Of a stretch of 64,000 nt of DNA, positions 36,166 to 47,052 are shown piece after piece. The stretch spans positions 799,495-863,494 of the forward strand of contig NZ_LMNU01000001.1 of NCBI RefSeq assembly GCF_001423085.1, written 5' to 3'. The number at the start of each line of letters is the position of its first letter. The stretch's first letter is position 1. A program made the position numbers and the translations under genes. This DNA is from Methylobacterium sp. Leaf125. GTDB taxonomy: Bacteria > Pseudomonadota > Alphaproteobacteria > Rhizobiales > Beijerinckiaceae. The notes under the pieces are model-generated. The model was given only the letters and a program-made list of their open reading frames with translations, searched no databases and was not told the origin of the DNA.

Positions 36166-39100
36166 ATGGCGCGCATCCTCCAGAATCCCCTGCTCAAAGA
36201 CCCGGCTTACGTCCACCTCCACGTTCACTCGTCGTTCTCCCTGCTGGAAGGGGCTCTGAAGGTCGGCGACATCGTGAAGGCCGCCCTGGCCGACCGGCAG
36301 CCGGCCCTCGCGCTCACCGACACCAACAACCTGTTCGGGGCGCTCGAATTCTCCGAGAAGGCCGCCGGCGCCGGCATCCAGCCGATCCCCGGCCTCCAGC
36401 TCACCGTGGCCTTCGAGGCGCCCGATCCGATGGCGCGCGTCGGGCAGGGCCAGGCCGGCTGCGCCAACATCGTCGTGCTGGCGCAGGACGAGACCGGCTA
36501 CGGCAACCTGCTGCGGCTGGCCAGCCGCGCCTATTTCGACGTCGCCCTGGGCGATGCCCCCCGCGTCAGCGTCGAGGCCCTGGCCGAGTCGAGCGCCGGC
36601 CTGATCGCCCTGACGGGCGGCTCCACCGGTCCCCTCGACAGCGCCCTGCGGCAGGGCCGGGCCGAGCTCGCCGCCGTTCGCCTGGCGCAGCTGCGCGGGG
36701 CCTTCGGCGAGGACAGGCTCTACGTCGAGATCCTGCGCCACGGCCTCGCCGACGAGCGCATGGTCGAGCGGGAATTGCTGCGCCTGGCGGACACGAACGG
36801 CCTCTCGGTGGTGGCCGCCAACGAGCCGTTCTTCGCCCGCGAGGGCGACTACGACGCCCACGACGCGCTCCTGGCGATCGCGGATGGCCGCCTCGTCTCG
36901 GACGACCGCCGCCGCAAGCTGACCCCCCGCCACGGCTTCAAGACCCGCGCCGAGATGGCCGCGCTCTTCGCCGACCTGCCGGACGCCCTGAGCGCCACCG
37001 TCGAGATCGCCATGCGCTGCGCCTATCGCGTGCGCACCCGCAAGCCGATCCTGCCGAATTTCGGCGTCGTCGCCGCCCGCGACGCCACCGACCCCGCGGC
37101 CACCCCCGACGTCGCGGCCGCGCCGCCCCTCGACGAGCCGGCGGAGCTGCGCCGGCAGGCGGAGGCCGGCCTCGAACTGCGCCTCGCCCAGCACGGCACC
37201 GCGCCCGGCATGTCCGAGCAGGTCTACCGCGACCGCCTCGCCTTCGAGCTCGACGTCATCGTGGGCATGAAGTTTCCCGGCTACTTCCTGATCGTGTCGG
37301 ACTTCATCAAGTGGGCCAAGGACCACGACATCCCGGTGGGTCCGGGCCGCGGCTCCGGCGCCGGCTCCCTGGTGGCCTGGTCGCTCCTCATCACCGACCT
37401 CGACCCGCTCCGCTTCGGCCTGCTGTTCGAGCGCTTCCTGAACCCCGAGCGCGTCTCGATGCCGGATTTCGACATCGACTTCTGCGTCGAGGGCCGCGAG
37501 CGCGTGATCCAGTACGTGCAGCAGCGCTACGGCGAGCGTCAGGTGGCGCAGATCATCACCTTCGGCACGCTGCTCGCCCGCGGCGTGCTGCGCGACGTCG
37601 GCCGCGTGCTGGAGATGCCCTACGGGCAGGTCGACAAGCTGACCAAGCTCGTGCCGCAGAACCCGGCCAACCCCGTCACCCTGGTCCAGGCCATCGAGGG
37701 CGAGCCGAAGCTCCAGCAGGCGATCGAGGAGGAGCCGATCGTCGCCCGCCTCATGGAGATCTCGAAGAAGCTCGAGGGCCTGCACCGGCACGCCTCGACC
37801 CACGCCGCCGGCGTCGTCATCGGCGACCGTCCCCTCGAACAGCTGGTGCCGCTCTACCGCGATCCGAAGACCGGGATGCGGGTGACCCAGTTCAACATGA
37901 AGTGGGTCGAGGCCGCGGGCCTGGTGAAGTTCGACTTCCTCGGCCTGAAGACGCTGACGCTGCTGCGCTGCTGCACGGACTTCCTGGCCCAGCGCGGCAT
38001 CATCGTCGATCTCGCCTCCCTGCCCCTCGACGATGCGGCGACCTACGCGCCGATGAAGCGCGGCGAGACGGTGGGCGTGTTCCAGGTGGAATCCGCCGGC
38101 ATGCGCAAGGCACTGGTCGAGATGCAGGCCGACCGCTTCGAGGACATCATCGCCCTGGTGGCGCTCTACCGCCCGGGCCCCATGGCCAACATCCCGGTCT
38201 ATTGCGAGCGCAAGCTCGGCCGCGATGCCGGCAACGAGGCGAGCTGGTACCCGCACGAGAAGCTGGAGCCGATCCTCAAGGAGACCTTCGGCATCATCGT
38301 CTACCAGGAGCAGGTGATGGAGGTGGCCAAGGTCCTGGCAGGCTACTCCCTGGGCGAGGCCGACATGCTCCGCCGCGCCATGGGCAAGAAGATCAAGGCC
38401 GAGATGGACGCCCAGCGCGACCGTTTCGTGAAGGGCTGCGTCGAGCGCGACCTCACCAAGGCCAAGGCCAACGAGATCTTCGACCTGCTCGCCAAGTTCG
38501 CCGATTACGGCTTCAACAAGTCACACGCCGCCGCCTACGCCCTGCTCACCTACCAGACCGCCTACCTGAAGGCGAACCATCCGGTGGAGTTCCTGGCCGC
38601 CGCGATGCAGCTCGACATCGACGTGACCGACAAGCTGGCCGAGTTTCGCCAGGACGCCCAGCGCCTGAAGATCACGGTGGAGCCGCCCTCGATCAACACC
38701 TCGGGTGTCGGCTTCGAGGTGCGCGAGGGCTGCATCCACTACGCCCTCGCGGCGATCAAGGGGGTGGGGCGGGGCGCGGTCGAGGCCCTGATCGAGGCCC
38801 GCGGCGACAGGCCCTTCAAGGATCTCGCCTGTCTCGCGCGCCGGCTCAACCCGCGCATGCTGAACAAGCGCACCCTGGAGAGCCTCGTGGCGGCCGGGGC
38901 CATGGACACCATCGAGCCGGATCGCGCCCGGGCCTGCGCCGCCATCGAGCCGATGATGAAGCTGGCTCAAGGGGCCGCGGAGGCGGCGAGCACCGGCATC
39001 GACGACATGTTCGGCGGGATCACGGCCGCCAACGTCACCCTGCGGGTGCCGCCCTATGACCCCTGGCCGATGGCCGACAAGCTGAAGAAGGAATACGACG

Positions 39101-39690
39101 CGGTCGGCTTCTTCCTGTCGGGCCATCCCCTGGACGAGTACGGCGACCTCCTCGGCAAGCTCCGGGTCCAGACCTGGGCCGAGTTCTGCCGGGCGGTCCG
39201 GGCCGGCACCACCAGCGTGGGCCGCGTGGCGGCCTCGGTCCTCGATCGTTCCGAGCGCCGGACCAAGACCGGCAACAAGCTCGGCATCGTCATCCTCTCG
39301 GACCAGACCGGGCATTTCGAGGCGATCATCTTCTCCGAAGGTCTCGGCCAGTACCGCGAGATCCTCGAGCCGGGCCGGCCGCTGGTGCTCCAGCTCCAGG
39401 CCAACCTCGAGGGCGAGGACGTGCGCGCCCGCATCATGACCGCCGAGCCCCTCGACGTGGCGGTGGCCCGCCACCAGAAGGGCATGCGCGTCTACCTGCA
39501 GGACGAGCGCCCGATCCAGAGCGTGCAGCAGCGCCTCCAGGTGCGCGGGGAGGGCGAGGTCTCCCTGATCCTCCTCCTCGACGGCGCCCGCGAGGTCGAG
39601 GTCAAGCTGCCGGGCCGCTACCAGGCCACGCCGCAGATCGCCGGGGCGCTCCGGGCGGTCCCGGGGGTGGTGCAGGTCGAGGTGAACTGA
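36166..39690 (+). CDS. dnaE: DNA polymerase III alpha subunit (replicative)
   Basis: 1174 aa from ATG 36166. Order of domains: PHP (HLHVHSSFSLLEGALKVGD at ~19-37), palm with the catalytic acidic motif PDFDIDFC (~433) preceded by GRGSGAGSLVAW, fingers, helix-hairpin-helix region, and OB-fold near ~1000-1070 (SVGRVAASVLDRSERRT). Length and PHP start mark it as DnaE1, not the SOS mutagenesis polymerase DnaE2, despite the upstream SOS box. It follows the small SOS ORF by 99 bp; whether it also responds to damage is open. Confidence 0.95.
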   Translation: MARILQNPLLKDPAYVHLHVHSSFSLLEGALKVGDIVKAALADRQPALALTDTNNLFGALEFSEKAAGAGIQPIPGLQLTVAFEAPDPMARVGQGQAGCANIVVLAQDETGYGNLLRLASRAYFDVALGDAPRVSVEALAESSAGLIALTGGSTGPLDSALRQGRAELAAVRLAQLRGAFGEDRLYVEILRHGLADERMVERELLRLADTNGLSVVAANEPFFAREGDYDAHDALLAIADGRLVSDDRRRKLTPRHGFKTRAEMAALFADLPDALSATVEIAMRCAYRVRTRKPILPNFGVVAARDATDPAATPDVAAAPPLDEPAELRRQAEAGLELRLAQHGTAPGMSEQVYRDRLAFELDVIVGMKFPGYFLIVSDFIKWAKDHDIPVGPGRGSGAGSLVAWSLLITDLDPLRFGLLFERFLNPERVSMPDFDIDFCVEGRERVIQYVQQRYGERQVAQIITFGTLLARGVLRDVGRVLEMPYGQVDKLTKLVPQNPANPVTLVQAIEGEPKLQQAIEEEPIVARLMEISKKLEGLHRHASTHAAGVVIGDRPLEQLVPLYRDPKTGMRVTQFNMKWVEAAGLVKFDFLGLKTLTLLRCCTDFLAQRGIIVDLASLPLDDAATYAPMKRGETVGVFQVESAGMRKALVEMQADRFEDIIALVALYRPGPMANIPVYCERKLGRDAGNEASWYPHEKLEPILKETFGIIVYQEQVMEVAKVLAGYSLGEADMLRRAMGKKIKAEMDAQRDRFVKGCVERDLTKAKANEIFDLLAKFADYGFNKSHAAAYALLTYQTAYLKANHPVEFLAAAMQLDIDVTDKLAEFRQDAQRLKITVEPPSINTSGVGFEVREGCIHYALAAIKGVGRGAVEALIEARGDRPFKDLACLARRLNPRMLNKRTLESLVAAGAMDTIEPDRARACAAIEPMMKLAQGAAEAASTGIDDMFGGITAANVTLRVPPYDPWPMADKLKKEYDAVGFFLSGHPLDEYGDLLGKLRVQTWAEFCRAVRAGTTSVGRVAASVLDRSERRTKTGNKLGIVILSDQTGHFEAIIFSEGLGQYREILEPGRPLVLQLQANLEGEDVRARIMTAEPLDVAVARHQKGMRVYLQDERPIQSVQQRLQVRGEGEVSLILLLDGAREVEVKLPGRYQATPQIAGALRAVPGVVQVEVN

Positions 39691-39729
39691 GCGGAGGCCC
39701 GACGCGGGCCGACCGCCTGGGGGGAGCGA

Positions 39730-39758
39730 CGTCGGCCGGGCCGTGAGCCCGACCGACG
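39730..39758. terminator. Hairpin between convergent dnaE and chemoreceptor genes
   Basis: CGTCGGCCGGGC (39730-39741) pairs with GCCCGACCGACG (39747-39758) with one mismatch and a 5-nt loop. It lies in the 75-bp gap between the dnaE stop and the convergent gene. There is no T-run, so termination efficiency is uncertain. Confidence 0.4.
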
Positions 39759-39765
39759 CTGCGTC

Positions 39766-41763
39766 TCACGCCGCGCGGATGGCGGCGAGGAAGCCCTCGA
39801 CCTCCTGGCGCACGTTCACCGACTGGACCGAGAGTTCGCCCGCCGCCATCAGCACCTGCTGGGCCGCGGAGCCGGTGTCGCCGGAGGAGGTGAGAACCTG
39901 GGCGACGTTCCGCGAGACGTCCTGGGTTCCGCGTGCCGCTTCGGCCGCGTTGCGGGAGATCTCGCCGGTGGCCGCCGTCTGTTCCACCACCGTCGCGGCG
40001 ATGCTCTCGGTGATCGCGTTCACCGACACGATGGTCTGGCCGATCTGGCGGATGGCCGCGACGGCCTGGGCGGTCGCCTGCTGGATCGCCGTGATCTGAC
40101 CGCCGATCTGGTCGGTGGCCCGGGCGGTCTGGCCGGCGAGCTCCTTGACCTCGGCGGCCACCACCGCGAAGCCGCGTCCCGCTTCGCCGGCGCGGGCGGC
40201 CTCGATGGTGGCGTTGAGCGCCAGCAGGTTGGTCTGGCTGGCGATGCCGGAGATCATCGTCACGGCCTCGCCGATCCGGTCGGCGGCCTGGATCAGGCTG
40301 CCCATGGTGACGTCCGTGGCTTCCGCCTCGCGGGCCGCGGCACCCGCGGCGGCGTTCGATTGCTGAACCTGGCGTTCGATCTCCTGCAGGGACGCGACCA
40401 TCTCCTCGGCGGCCGCCGCCACGGTCTGCACGTTCGCGGCGGTTTCCTGCGCGGCCGCGTTCGAGGCCAGCGCCTGCCCGCTGGTGCTCTCCGCCACATG
40501 GGTCATCGAGCGGGCCGTGGCGTCGAGTTCGGTCGCCGCGGAGGTGACGATGCCGATGGCGCCCGAAATGGTCTGTTCGAAGCTCTGGACCAGGCCGTCG
40601 ACCCGGTCCGCCCGGCGCTGGCGGGCCGACTGCGCGGCGACCTGCTGCGCCTCCAACTCGCCGCGCGCGATGGCGTTCTGGCGAAACACGTCGACGGCCT
40701 TGGCCATCTCGCCCATCTCGTCCCGGGCCTCCTGCGAGGGCACGGTGATGGCCGTCTCGCCGGCGGCCAGGCGGCTCATGGCTTCGGTCATGCCGGAGAT
40801 CGGCCTGATGATGCTGCGCGCGATCAGGAAGGCGAGGGCGCCGCCGAGCGCCAGCGCCAGGGCGATGAGGCCGAGCTGCAGGACCCGCGCCCGGTCGACG
40901 CTCGCCTCGGTGGCGGCGGAGATCTCGCCGACCGCCGCCTCGATCTTCGTCCGGACCTCGTGGCCCGCCTGCATCAGCGCCGCCATGTGCGGCTTGAGCG
41001 CGTCGTCATGGGCGGCCCGCGTCGCCTCGATCGCGGCGGCGGCGGCGTTGAACGCGCCGATATAGGCGTCGATCGTGTCCTGCAGCTGCTTGATCGAGCG
41101 CGTGAACGTACCGTCCGTGTCGAGGTCGCGCAGCGCCTTCAGCGCGGCGCCCGCCTTCAGGCTGTTCGCCGCGAAGGTCGCGGGACCCTTCGGATCGCGG
41201 GTGGCCAGGAACCGCCAGTTCGCGACCCGCATCAGCAGCACCGCGCTGTCGATCTGCGCCGCCTGGCTGACCTCGGCGGCGGAGCCGTTCTGGCGGATCT
41301 CCGTGGCGAGGAGGCCGCTCACGCGGGTCAAGGCATCGCCGGTCTTGAACAGCGCCGCCTTGCTGTCCGTGAGCGTGATTCCGGCTTGGCCGAGGCGCTG
41401 GAGATCGTCCTTCAGGGTCGCGGACTGATCCTGCATGCGGGTGTAGAGCGCGCGCCGCTCGTCGGAGAGGGCGATGTCGATCTGGCGCTGGAGCACGGTG
41501 GTGATGGCCTGGCGCGTCTGCTCGACCTGGTTGATCTGATCGGGAGTCTGGCTCGCCTGCAGTTCCAGGGCCTGGCCGGAGAGGCGCTCCGCAAGGCCGT
41601 TCAGCGAGAAGACGTTGCGTGCTCCTTCCTCGAGGCGAGCGACTCGCGCGTATTCAGCCACGATGGAGCCGAGCTGATACTGCGCGGTCAGGCCAATCCC
41701 GCCGGTGATCAGGATCAGGCTCCCAAATCCGGCGTAGAGGCGGGCGCGGATACCGTATGTCAT
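39766..41763 (-). CDS. Methyl-accepting chemotaxis protein
   Basis: A 665-aa transmembrane chemoreceptor. Helix 1 at ~10-30, a ~270-residue helical periplasmic domain (HBM/double four-helix-bundle type by its length and Gln-rich helices), helix 2 at ~305-325, a HAMP domain (~326-380, [17 protein letters not shown]), and a cytoplasmic signalling coiled coil whose hairpin tip contains [20 protein letters not shown]. It should bind a small ligand and control a CheA kinase; the ligand is unknown. No pentapeptide CheR tether is visible at the C-terminus (FLAAIRAA). It stands alone; no che genes are nearby. Confidence 0.93.
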   Translation of the reverse strand: MTYGIRARLYAGFGSLILITGGIGLTAQYQLGSIVAEYARVARLEEGARNVFSLNGLAERLSGQALELQASQTPDQINQVEQTRQAITTVLQRQIDIALSDERRALYTRMQDQSATLKDDLQRLGQAGITLTDSKAALFKTGDALTRVSGLLATEIRQNGSAAEVSQAAQIDSAVLLMRVANWRFLATRDPKGPATFAANSLKAGAALKALRDLDTDGTFTRSIKQLQDTIDAYIGAFNAAAAAIEATRAAHDDALKPHMAALMQAGHEVRTKIEAAVGEISAATEASVDRARVLQLGLIALALALGGALAFLIARSIIRPISGMTEAMSRLAAGETAITVPSQEARDEMGEMAKAVDVFRQNAIARGELEAQQVAAQSARQRRADRVDGLVQSFEQTISGAIGIVTSAATELDATARSMTHVAESTSGQALASNAAAQETAANVQTVAAAAEEMVASLQEIERQVQQSNAAAGAAAREAEATDVTMGSLIQAADRIGEAVTMISGIASQTNLLALNATIEAARAGEAGRGFAVVAAEVKELAGQTARATDQIGGQITAIQQATAQAVAAIRQIGQTIVSVNAITESIAATVVEQTAATGEISRNAAEAARGTQDVSRNVAQVLTSSGDTGSAAQQVLMAAGELSVQSVNVRQEVEGFLAAIRAA

Positions 41764-42033
41764 CGATAGGCCTGATCAGTCGTGTAGCGTCTCCGCTTGT
41801 CTTAGGGGGCGGCCAATAAAAATGTATTAAATCACATCCTCTGTTGGCTTCGTCAGATCTAAGTGGACTTATTCGGATCATCTATACGATCGCGCCGGGC
41901 CCGTTCCGGTCCAGAACGCCGCGCGCGTCACCGATCGGGGTTCTGTCGGGGCCGCGGGGGTTGCACGATCCGACCGCCCGACACCGCATCCCGTGCCGGC
42001 GGACCGATCCCGCCGCGGCTCCGGACTGGCGCG

Positions 42034-42753
42034 TCAGGCGCCGGCCGCCGAGGGACCGTCGCGCCCGGCCCCAAGCCGCGCCTGCAGGCGTTCCGCCACC
42101 ATCGCCTGCAGGGTCAGCAGGTGCGGGCAGCGGATGCCCGCCTCGAGGCAGGCGGCCACCGTGCGGAACAGGTACTCCGCACTCGGCCCGAGGTGCCCGG
42201 CCCCGGCGGCGATCCGGTCCGCGATCGCTTCGTCCGAGATCGGCCCGGTGTAGCGGTCGCTCTCGGGGTTCACCAGGAAGGTCAGCGCCTGGATCGTGCC
42301 GGCGGCCGTCTCCACCGGGACCCAGCGCCCGAGATAGCCGTTGCCGCGCATCTCCCGGCGCCAGACCGGCAGCAGGGTCTCGGCGGCCTCCGCGCCGGTC
42401 AGCCGGAAGGCGACCCCCTCGCAGGCGCCTCCCGTATCCAGGGCCAGGACGAGGCCGGGATTGTCGACGCTGCCGCGGAACCGGCGCTGGAGCAGGCAGA
42501 AGCGCCGATGATAGCCGTGCACCGTGCCGACCCGGCGCTCGGAATAGGCGAATTCCGGCTGCCAGATCAGGGATCCGTAGCCGAACACCCAGAGGCCGTC
42601 CGCCGGGGCGGGGCGCGCCGCCAGGGCGGCGGCGAGGCCCGGCGCCAGTTCGGCGTCGGTCATCAGCGCCAGGGCGGTGGCATCGTCGGCCACCGGCACC
42701 GGATGGGCACGGGCGATGAGGTCGAGGCTGAGGGCGATGGAGGGGTCCGGCAT
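42034..42753 (-). CDS. ChaC-type gamma-glutamylcyclotransferase
   Basis: 239 aa. The GGCT fold is recognised by WVFGYGSLIWQPEF (~54-67), RRVGTVHGYHRRFCL (~73-87), NPGLVLALDTGGACEGVAF and YLFRTVAACLEAGI. ChaC enzymes degrade glutathione to 5-oxoproline and Cys-Gly in the cytoplasm. The N-terminal 50 residues are an unrelated extension. The start is ATG 42753. It has no obvious operon partner; its name derives from an old link to the cation-transport gene chaA, which is not present here. Confidence 0.88.
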   Translation of the reverse strand: MPDPSIALSLDLIARAHPVPVADDATALALMTDAELAPGLAAALAARPAPADGLWVFGYGSLIWQPEFAYSERRVGTVHGYHRRFCLLQRRFRGSVDNPGLVLALDTGGACEGVAFRLTGAEAAETLLPVWRREMRGNGYLGRWVPVETAAGTIQALTFLVNPESDRYTGPISDEAIADRIAAGAGHLGPSAEYLFRTVAACLEAGIRCPHLLTLQAMVAERLQARLGAGRDGPSAAGA

Positions 42754-42846
42754 GGCGCCACCGAATCATCCGACGCGCCGCGGCGCAAGCGTCGCGACCT
42801 CGGGACGACGCCTCGGCGCAGGCTCCTCCGGGTCAGCGCTCTGCTC

Positions 42847-42902
42847 TCAGGGCATGGTTTTCAGGGTTTGGCCATCAGGGTTTGGCCCTCAGGGTTTGGC
42901 GA
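42847..42902 (+). repeat. 14-bp tandem repeat, 3 good copies plus 1 degenerate
   Basis: TCAGGGTTTGGCCA, TCAGGGTTTGGCCC and TCAGGGTTTGGCGA occupy 42861-42902, preceded by a degenerate copy at 42847-42860. The last unit encodes the final codons and stop (VAKP-stop) of the minus-strand lipoprotein gene, so the array looks like duplications of the end of that gene. Confidence 0.85.
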
Positions 42903-43305
42903 CGGCCATCGTCTCGAGTTCGGGCAGGGGCTCGGTGCGGTGGAAGTCGCAGGTCTCTTTGTCCTCGTCGATGACGCGCAGGACCCCGGCCTTCTCCTCG
43001 ATGACGACCTTGGCCCGCTCGGCCCGGCCGAAGGTGCGCCCCCGCATCCGACTCGACACGCAGTAGAGCGTGCGTCCCTCGTCGAGGAAGGGCCCGGTGG
43101 CCCGGCTCTCCGCGAACCGGACCGGAATCAGCGAGAGCGATCCGAATTCCGGCCGGCTCAAGGCCAGGGCGGCGAGGCGCTCGTGCAGCGGCGCGGTGGC
43201 GGGCGGAATTGGGATCGACGGGCGGGCGCTGCAGCCGGCGAGGGCCGAGCCCGCGGCGCTCGCGAGGAGGACGCCGAGGCGCAGCAGGGGGCAGGCGCGT
43301 GACAT
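42889..43305 (-). CDS. Hypothetical lipoprotein
   Basis: 138 aa with a type II signal peptide: basic start (MSRACPLLR), hydrophobic core and lipobox LAGC with the lipidated Cys at ~25. The mature part is a small globular domain with two further cysteines (LYCVSSR, ETCDFH) that could form a disulfide. I do not recognise the family. It is monocistronic between the ChaC gene and the divergent recO. Its stop codon is inside a 14-bp tandem repeat. Confidence 0.75.
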   Translation of the reverse strand: MSRACPLLRLGVLLASAAGSALAGCSARPSIPIPPATAPLHERLAALALSRPEFGSLSLIPVRFAESRATGPFLDEGRTLYCVSSRMRGRTFGRAERAKVVIEEKAGVLRVIDEDKETCDFHRTEPLPELETMAVAKP

Positions 43306-43434
43306 GGCGGGGCGGCCTCGATTCGGATCCCGCCGAGCCTACCAGGGTTCGCGTCTTGCGCGAGTCCGATGATTGATGCAACTTGCGCCGTCCCGAGGCA
43401 TTTGCAAGGGCGGGACATCGCCGTAAGACGGCCC

Positions 43435-44175
43435 ATGCAATGGACCGACGAGGCCCTGGTGCTCGGCCTGCGCCGCCAGGGCGAGACCAGCGTCATCCTC
43501 GAACTCATGACCCGGAACCACGGCCGCCACCTCGGGCTCGTGCATGGCGGCCGCTCGCGCCGGATGCAGCCGGTGCTGCAGGCCGGCAACCGGGTGCAGG
43601 CCACCTGGCGGGCGCGCCTCGACGAGAGCCTGGGCGCCTTCGTGGTGGAGCCCATCGAATCCGTCGCCGCCCGGCTGATGGGGTCGGGGCTCGCCCTCTA
43701 CGGCATGAGTCATCTCGCGGGCCTGCTCCGGCTGTTGCCCGAGCGCGACCCCCATCCCGAGCTGTTCGCGGCGGCCGGACTGCTGGTGGCGCACCTGGAC
43801 GACCCGGACATCGCCCCGCCGCTGATGGTGCGCTTCGAGCTCGCCCTCCTGGCCGAGCTCGGCTTCGGGCTCGACCTGGCGGCCTGCGCCGCCACGGGAG
43901 GCAACGACGCGCTGATCTACGTCTCGCCCCGCAGCGGGCGGGCGGTGAGCGCCTCGGCCGGCGAGCCCTATCGCGACAAGCTGCTGGCGCTGCCGGACTT
44001 CCTGCGCGAGCGCGTCCCCGGCGCGGGACTGCCGATGACGCCGGACGCCCGAGACGTTACCGAGGGGTTTACCTTGACGGGGTACTTCCTCGACCAGCAC
44101 ATCTGGGGACCGCGTGCGATCCCCGTGCCCGAGGAGCGGACGCGCTTCGTTGCATTGGGCACGGGAAACGCCTAA
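43435..44175 (+). CDS. recO: DNA repair protein RecO
   Basis: Mediator that loads RecA on SSB-coated DNA in the RecFOR pathway. 246 aa from ATG 43435. The N-terminal OB fold contains DEALVLGLRRQGETSVILELMT and GRHLGLVHGGRSRRMQPVLQAGN; a helical C-terminal domain follows (FELALLAELGFGLDLAACAATG). The four-cysteine zinc site of some RecO proteins is reduced here (one CAA cysteine). An in-frame ATG at 43369 would add 22 residues without support. parC lies 53 bp downstream. Confidence 0.92.
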   Translation: MQWTDEALVLGLRRQGETSVILELMTRNHGRHLGLVHGGRSRRMQPVLQAGNRVQATWRARLDESLGAFVVEPIESVAARLMGSGLALYGMSHLAGLLRLLPERDPHPELFAAAGLLVAHLDDPDIAPPLMVRFELALLAELGFGLDLAACAATGGNDALIYVSPRSGRAVSASAGEPYRDKLLALPDFLRERVPGAGLPMTPDARDVTEGFTLTGYFLDQHIWGPRAIPVPEERTRFVALGTGNA

Positions 44176-44228
44176 ATTCCGTTCGTGCTTTGTTCTGATT
44201 TGGGTCGTGTGCGGCCCGGGAGTTCGTG

Positions 44229-46478
44229 ATGGGCCAGCCCTTCGAGCCGCCATCGAATCCCGATGGCATCGAGAGCGTCGAGCTGAAGACCGCGCTGGAG
44301 GATCGCTACCTCGCCTACGCGCTCTCGACGATCATGCACCGGGCGCTGCCCGATGCCCGCGACGGGCTGAAGCCGGTCCATCGCCGCATCCTGTTCGCCA
44401 TGCGGCTGCTGAAGCTCGACCCCAGCTCGGCCTTCAAGAAATGCGCCCGCATCGTCGGCGACGTCATCGGCAAGTACCATCCGCACGGCGACACGGCGGC
44501 CTACGACGCCCTGGTGCGGATGGCGCAGGACTTCGCGCAGCGCTACCCGCTGGTCGACGGCCAGGGCAACTTCGGCAACATCGACGGCGATAACGCCGCC
44601 GCCCAGCGCTACACCGAGGCGCGGATGACGGAGGTGGCGCGCCTCCTCCTCGAGGGCCTCGACGACGATTCGGTGGATTTCCGCCCGAACTACGACGGGC
44701 AGGAGGAGGAGCCGGTGGTGCTCCCCGCCGCCTTCCCGAACCTGCTCGCCAACGGCAGCCAGGGCATCGCCGTGGGCATGGCGACCTCGATCCCGCCCCA
44801 CAACGCGGCCGAGCTCTGCGACGCGGCGCTCTACCTCATCACCCATCCGGAGGCGACCTCCGCCCAGCTCCTGACCTTCGTGAAGGGGCCGGACTTCCCC
44901 ACCGGCGGCATCCTGATCGACAGCGCCGAATCGATCACCGAGGCCTACCGCACCGGGCGCGGCGGCTTCCGCGTGCGCGCCCGCTGGGCCAAGGAGGATC
45001 TGGGCCGCGGCACCTGGACCATCGTGGTCACGGAGATCCCCTACGGCGTGCAGAAGGCGCGCCTGATCGAGAAGCTCGCGGAGCTGCTGCAGGAGCGCAA
45101 GCTGCCGCTGCTGGCCGACGTGCGCGACGAATCGGCCGAGGACGTGCGCATCGTGCTGGAGCCGCGCGCCCGCAACGTCGATCCCGTCATCCTGATGGAA
45201 TCGCTGTTCCGGCTCACCGAGCTCGAATCGCGCATCTCGCTCAACATGAACGTGCTGGTGGGCGGCCTCGTGCCCCGCGTCATCGGCCTCGCCGAGGCCC
45301 TGCGCGAGTGGCTCGACCACCGCCGCGTCGTGCTCCAGCGCCGCTCGCGCCACCGCCTCGGCCAGATCGACCGCCGCCTGGAGATCCTGGGCGGCCTGCT
45401 CATCGTCTATCTCGACCTCGACGAGGTCATCCGGATCATCCGCGAGGAGGACGAGCCGAAACCCGCCCTGATGAAGCGGTTCGAGCTCACCGAGGTCCAG
45501 GCCAACGCCATCCTCGACACGCGCCTGCGCTCCCTGCGCAAGCTCGAGGAGATGGAGATGAAGCGCGAGCTCGACGCGCTGACGCAGGAGAAGGAGGGGA
45601 TCGAGGGCCTGCTCGGCTCCGACAAGCTGCAATGGGCCGACATCACCAAGCAGATCCGCGCGGTGAAGAAGACCTTCGGCCCCGAGACCAAGATCGGAGC
45701 CCGCCGCACCACCCTGGAGAACCCGCCCGACACCGCCGGCATCGACTTCGCGGCCGCCATGGTGGAGCGCGAGCCGATCACCGTGATCGTCTCCAACAAG
45801 GGCTGGATCCGGGCGCTCAAGGGCCACGTCGCCGACCTGTCCGCCGTCGCCTTCAAGGGCGATGACGGCCTCAAGCTCGCCTTCCCGAGCGAGACCACGG
45901 CCAAGATCCTGGTGCTCGCCTCGAACGGCAAGGTCTTCACCCTGGAGGCGGCCAAGCTGCCGGGCGGGCGCGGCTTCGGCGACCCGATCCGCCTGATGGT
46001 GGATTTCGACGACGGCACCGAGATCGTCGCGGCCATCCCCTATCAGCCGGGCGCCAAGGTCCTGGTCGCGGCCACGGACGGGCGCGGCTTCCTGGCGCCG
46101 GCCGATGCGCTCGTCGCCAACACCCGCAAGGGCAAGGGCATCATGGGCCTCGACGCGCCGGCGACGGCCGCCGTGCTGGTGCCGGCGACCGGCGACCACG
46201 TGGCGGTGTGCAGTGCCGACCGGCTGATGCTGGTCTTCCCCTTGAGCGAATTGCCCGAGATGGTGCGCGGCAAGGGCGTGCGCCTGCAGCGCTGCCGCCA
46301 GACCACCCTCACCGACGCCCATGTCTTCACCCTGGCCGAGGGCCTGCCCTGGCGCGAGGCGGGCGGCGAGGCGCGCCTCGCCCATGCGGGGATCCTGGAG
46401 AAGTGGCTGGGCCACCGCTCGGACGCCGGTGCCCTGATGACCCGGAGCTTCCCCAAATTCGAGCGGTTCGGGAAGTAG
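44229..46478 (+). CDS. parC: DNA topoisomerase IV subunit A
   Basis: Type IIA topoisomerase breakage-reunion subunit, 749 aa. The catalytic Tyr is in [12 protein letters not shown] (Tyr128), preceded by [26 protein letters not shown]. The C-terminal domain has fewer blade repeats and lacks the GyrA box, so it is ParC rather than GyrA; length agrees. The start is ATG 44229 with GGGAG 6 nt upstream (GTG directly before it is an alternative). ParC decatenates chromosomes with ParE, which is not in this window. Confidence 0.93.
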   Translation: MGQPFEPPSNPDGIESVELKTALEDRYLAYALSTIMHRALPDARDGLKPVHRRILFAMRLLKLDPSSAFKKCARIVGDVIGKYHPHGDTAAYDALVRMAQDFAQRYPLVDGQGNFGNIDGDNAAAQRYTEARMTEVARLLLEGLDDDSVDFRPNYDGQEEEPVVLPAAFPNLLANGSQGIAVGMATSIPPHNAAELCDAALYLITHPEATSAQLLTFVKGPDFPTGGILIDSAESITEAYRTGRGGFRVRARWAKEDLGRGTWTIVVTEIPYGVQKARLIEKLAELLQERKLPLLADVRDESAEDVRIVLEPRARNVDPVILMESLFRLTELESRISLNMNVLVGGLVPRVIGLAEALREWLDHRRVVLQRRSRHRLGQIDRRLEILGGLLIVYLDLDEVIRIIREEDEPKPALMKRFELTEVQANAILDTRLRSLRKLEEMEMKRELDALTQEKEGIEGLLGSDKLQWADITKQIRAVKKTFGPETKIGARRTTLENPPDTAGIDFAAAMVEREPITVIVSNKGWIRALKGHVADLSAVAFKGDDGLKLAFPSETTAKILVLASNGKVFTLEAAKLPGGRGFGDPIRLMVDFDDGTEIVAAIPYQPGAKVLVAATDGRGFLAPADALVANTRKGKGIMGLDAPATAAVLVPATGDHVAVCSADRLMLVFPLSELPEMVRGKGVRLQRCRQTTLTDAHVFTLAEGLPWREAGGEARLAHAGILEKWLGHRSDAGALMTRSFPKFERFGK

Positions 46479-46779
46479 GTCCGGGACCGGCAGGGACCGG
46501 GTCCTGCGCATTGCGCCGATGCGGCGCGTCGGTCGGCAGGGGCCGAAAAGGCCGCCTCTGCGTGCGGGCGAGGTTGGGAACGGGGGACGTGCCCCTGCGG
46601 TTCGGTCGCGAGCTCCGCCCTGTTCCCGCGCCTTCCCGGAGAGGGGACGCGCCCGAGAGACGCCGGACGGGTGGAGCGAAGTCGGTCCAACACCTTCGCC
46701 CGGTTTGCTGAACCACGCACCGTGGCGTCCAAAACAGCGATGCCTCCCAGGGGGAGGCATCGGCGGGACGCTTGGACGA
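46479..46779. other. Spacer between convergent parC and infA
   Basis: No coding bias in any frame. Apart from the terminator near its right end I see no motif. The left part is GC-rich and unremarkable. Confidence 0.5.
46731..46762 (-). terminator. Rho-independent terminator of infA
   Basis: Minus strand: CGATGCCTCC (46762-46753), short loop, GGAGGCATCG (46747-46738), then CTG and TTTT (46734-46731). The 10-11-bp stem is perfect. It lies 18 bp after the infA stop. Confidence 0.75.
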
Positions 46780-47052
46780 TCAGCGGCGGCGGAACTGGCC
46801 GCGCATCGGCGGGCGCGGACCGGCGGAGCGCTCGTCCTTGTGTCGGAACACGAGGCGGCCCTTCTCCAGGTCGTAGGGGGACATCTCGACGGTGACGCGG
46901 TCGCCGGCCAGAGTCTTGATGCGGTTCTTCTTCATCTTGCCGGCCGTGTAGGCCACGATCTCGTGCCCCTGGTCGAGCTGCACGCGGTAGCGCGCGTCCG
47001 GCAGGATCTCGATCACGAGACCGTCGAACTGCATCAACTCTTCTTTTGCCAT
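46780..47052 (-). CDS. infA: Translation initiation factor IF-1, long form
   Basis: An S1/OB-fold protein that occupies the ribosomal A site during initiation. 90 aa from ATG 47052, against ~72 for the usual IF-1. The core is [20 protein letters not shown], the [18 protein letters not shown] stretch and [19 protein letters not shown]; the extra C-terminus is Arg/Pro/Gly-rich ([13 protein letters not shown]) and may add RNA affinity. Many Rhizobiales carry two infA-type genes; this looks like the longer paralogue. It is monocistronic with its own terminator. Confidence 0.88.
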   Translation of the reverse strand: MAKEELMQFDGLVIEILPDARYRVQLDQGHEIVAYTAGKMKKNRIKTLAGDRVTVEMSPYDLEKGRLVFRHKDERSAGPRPPMRGQFRRR

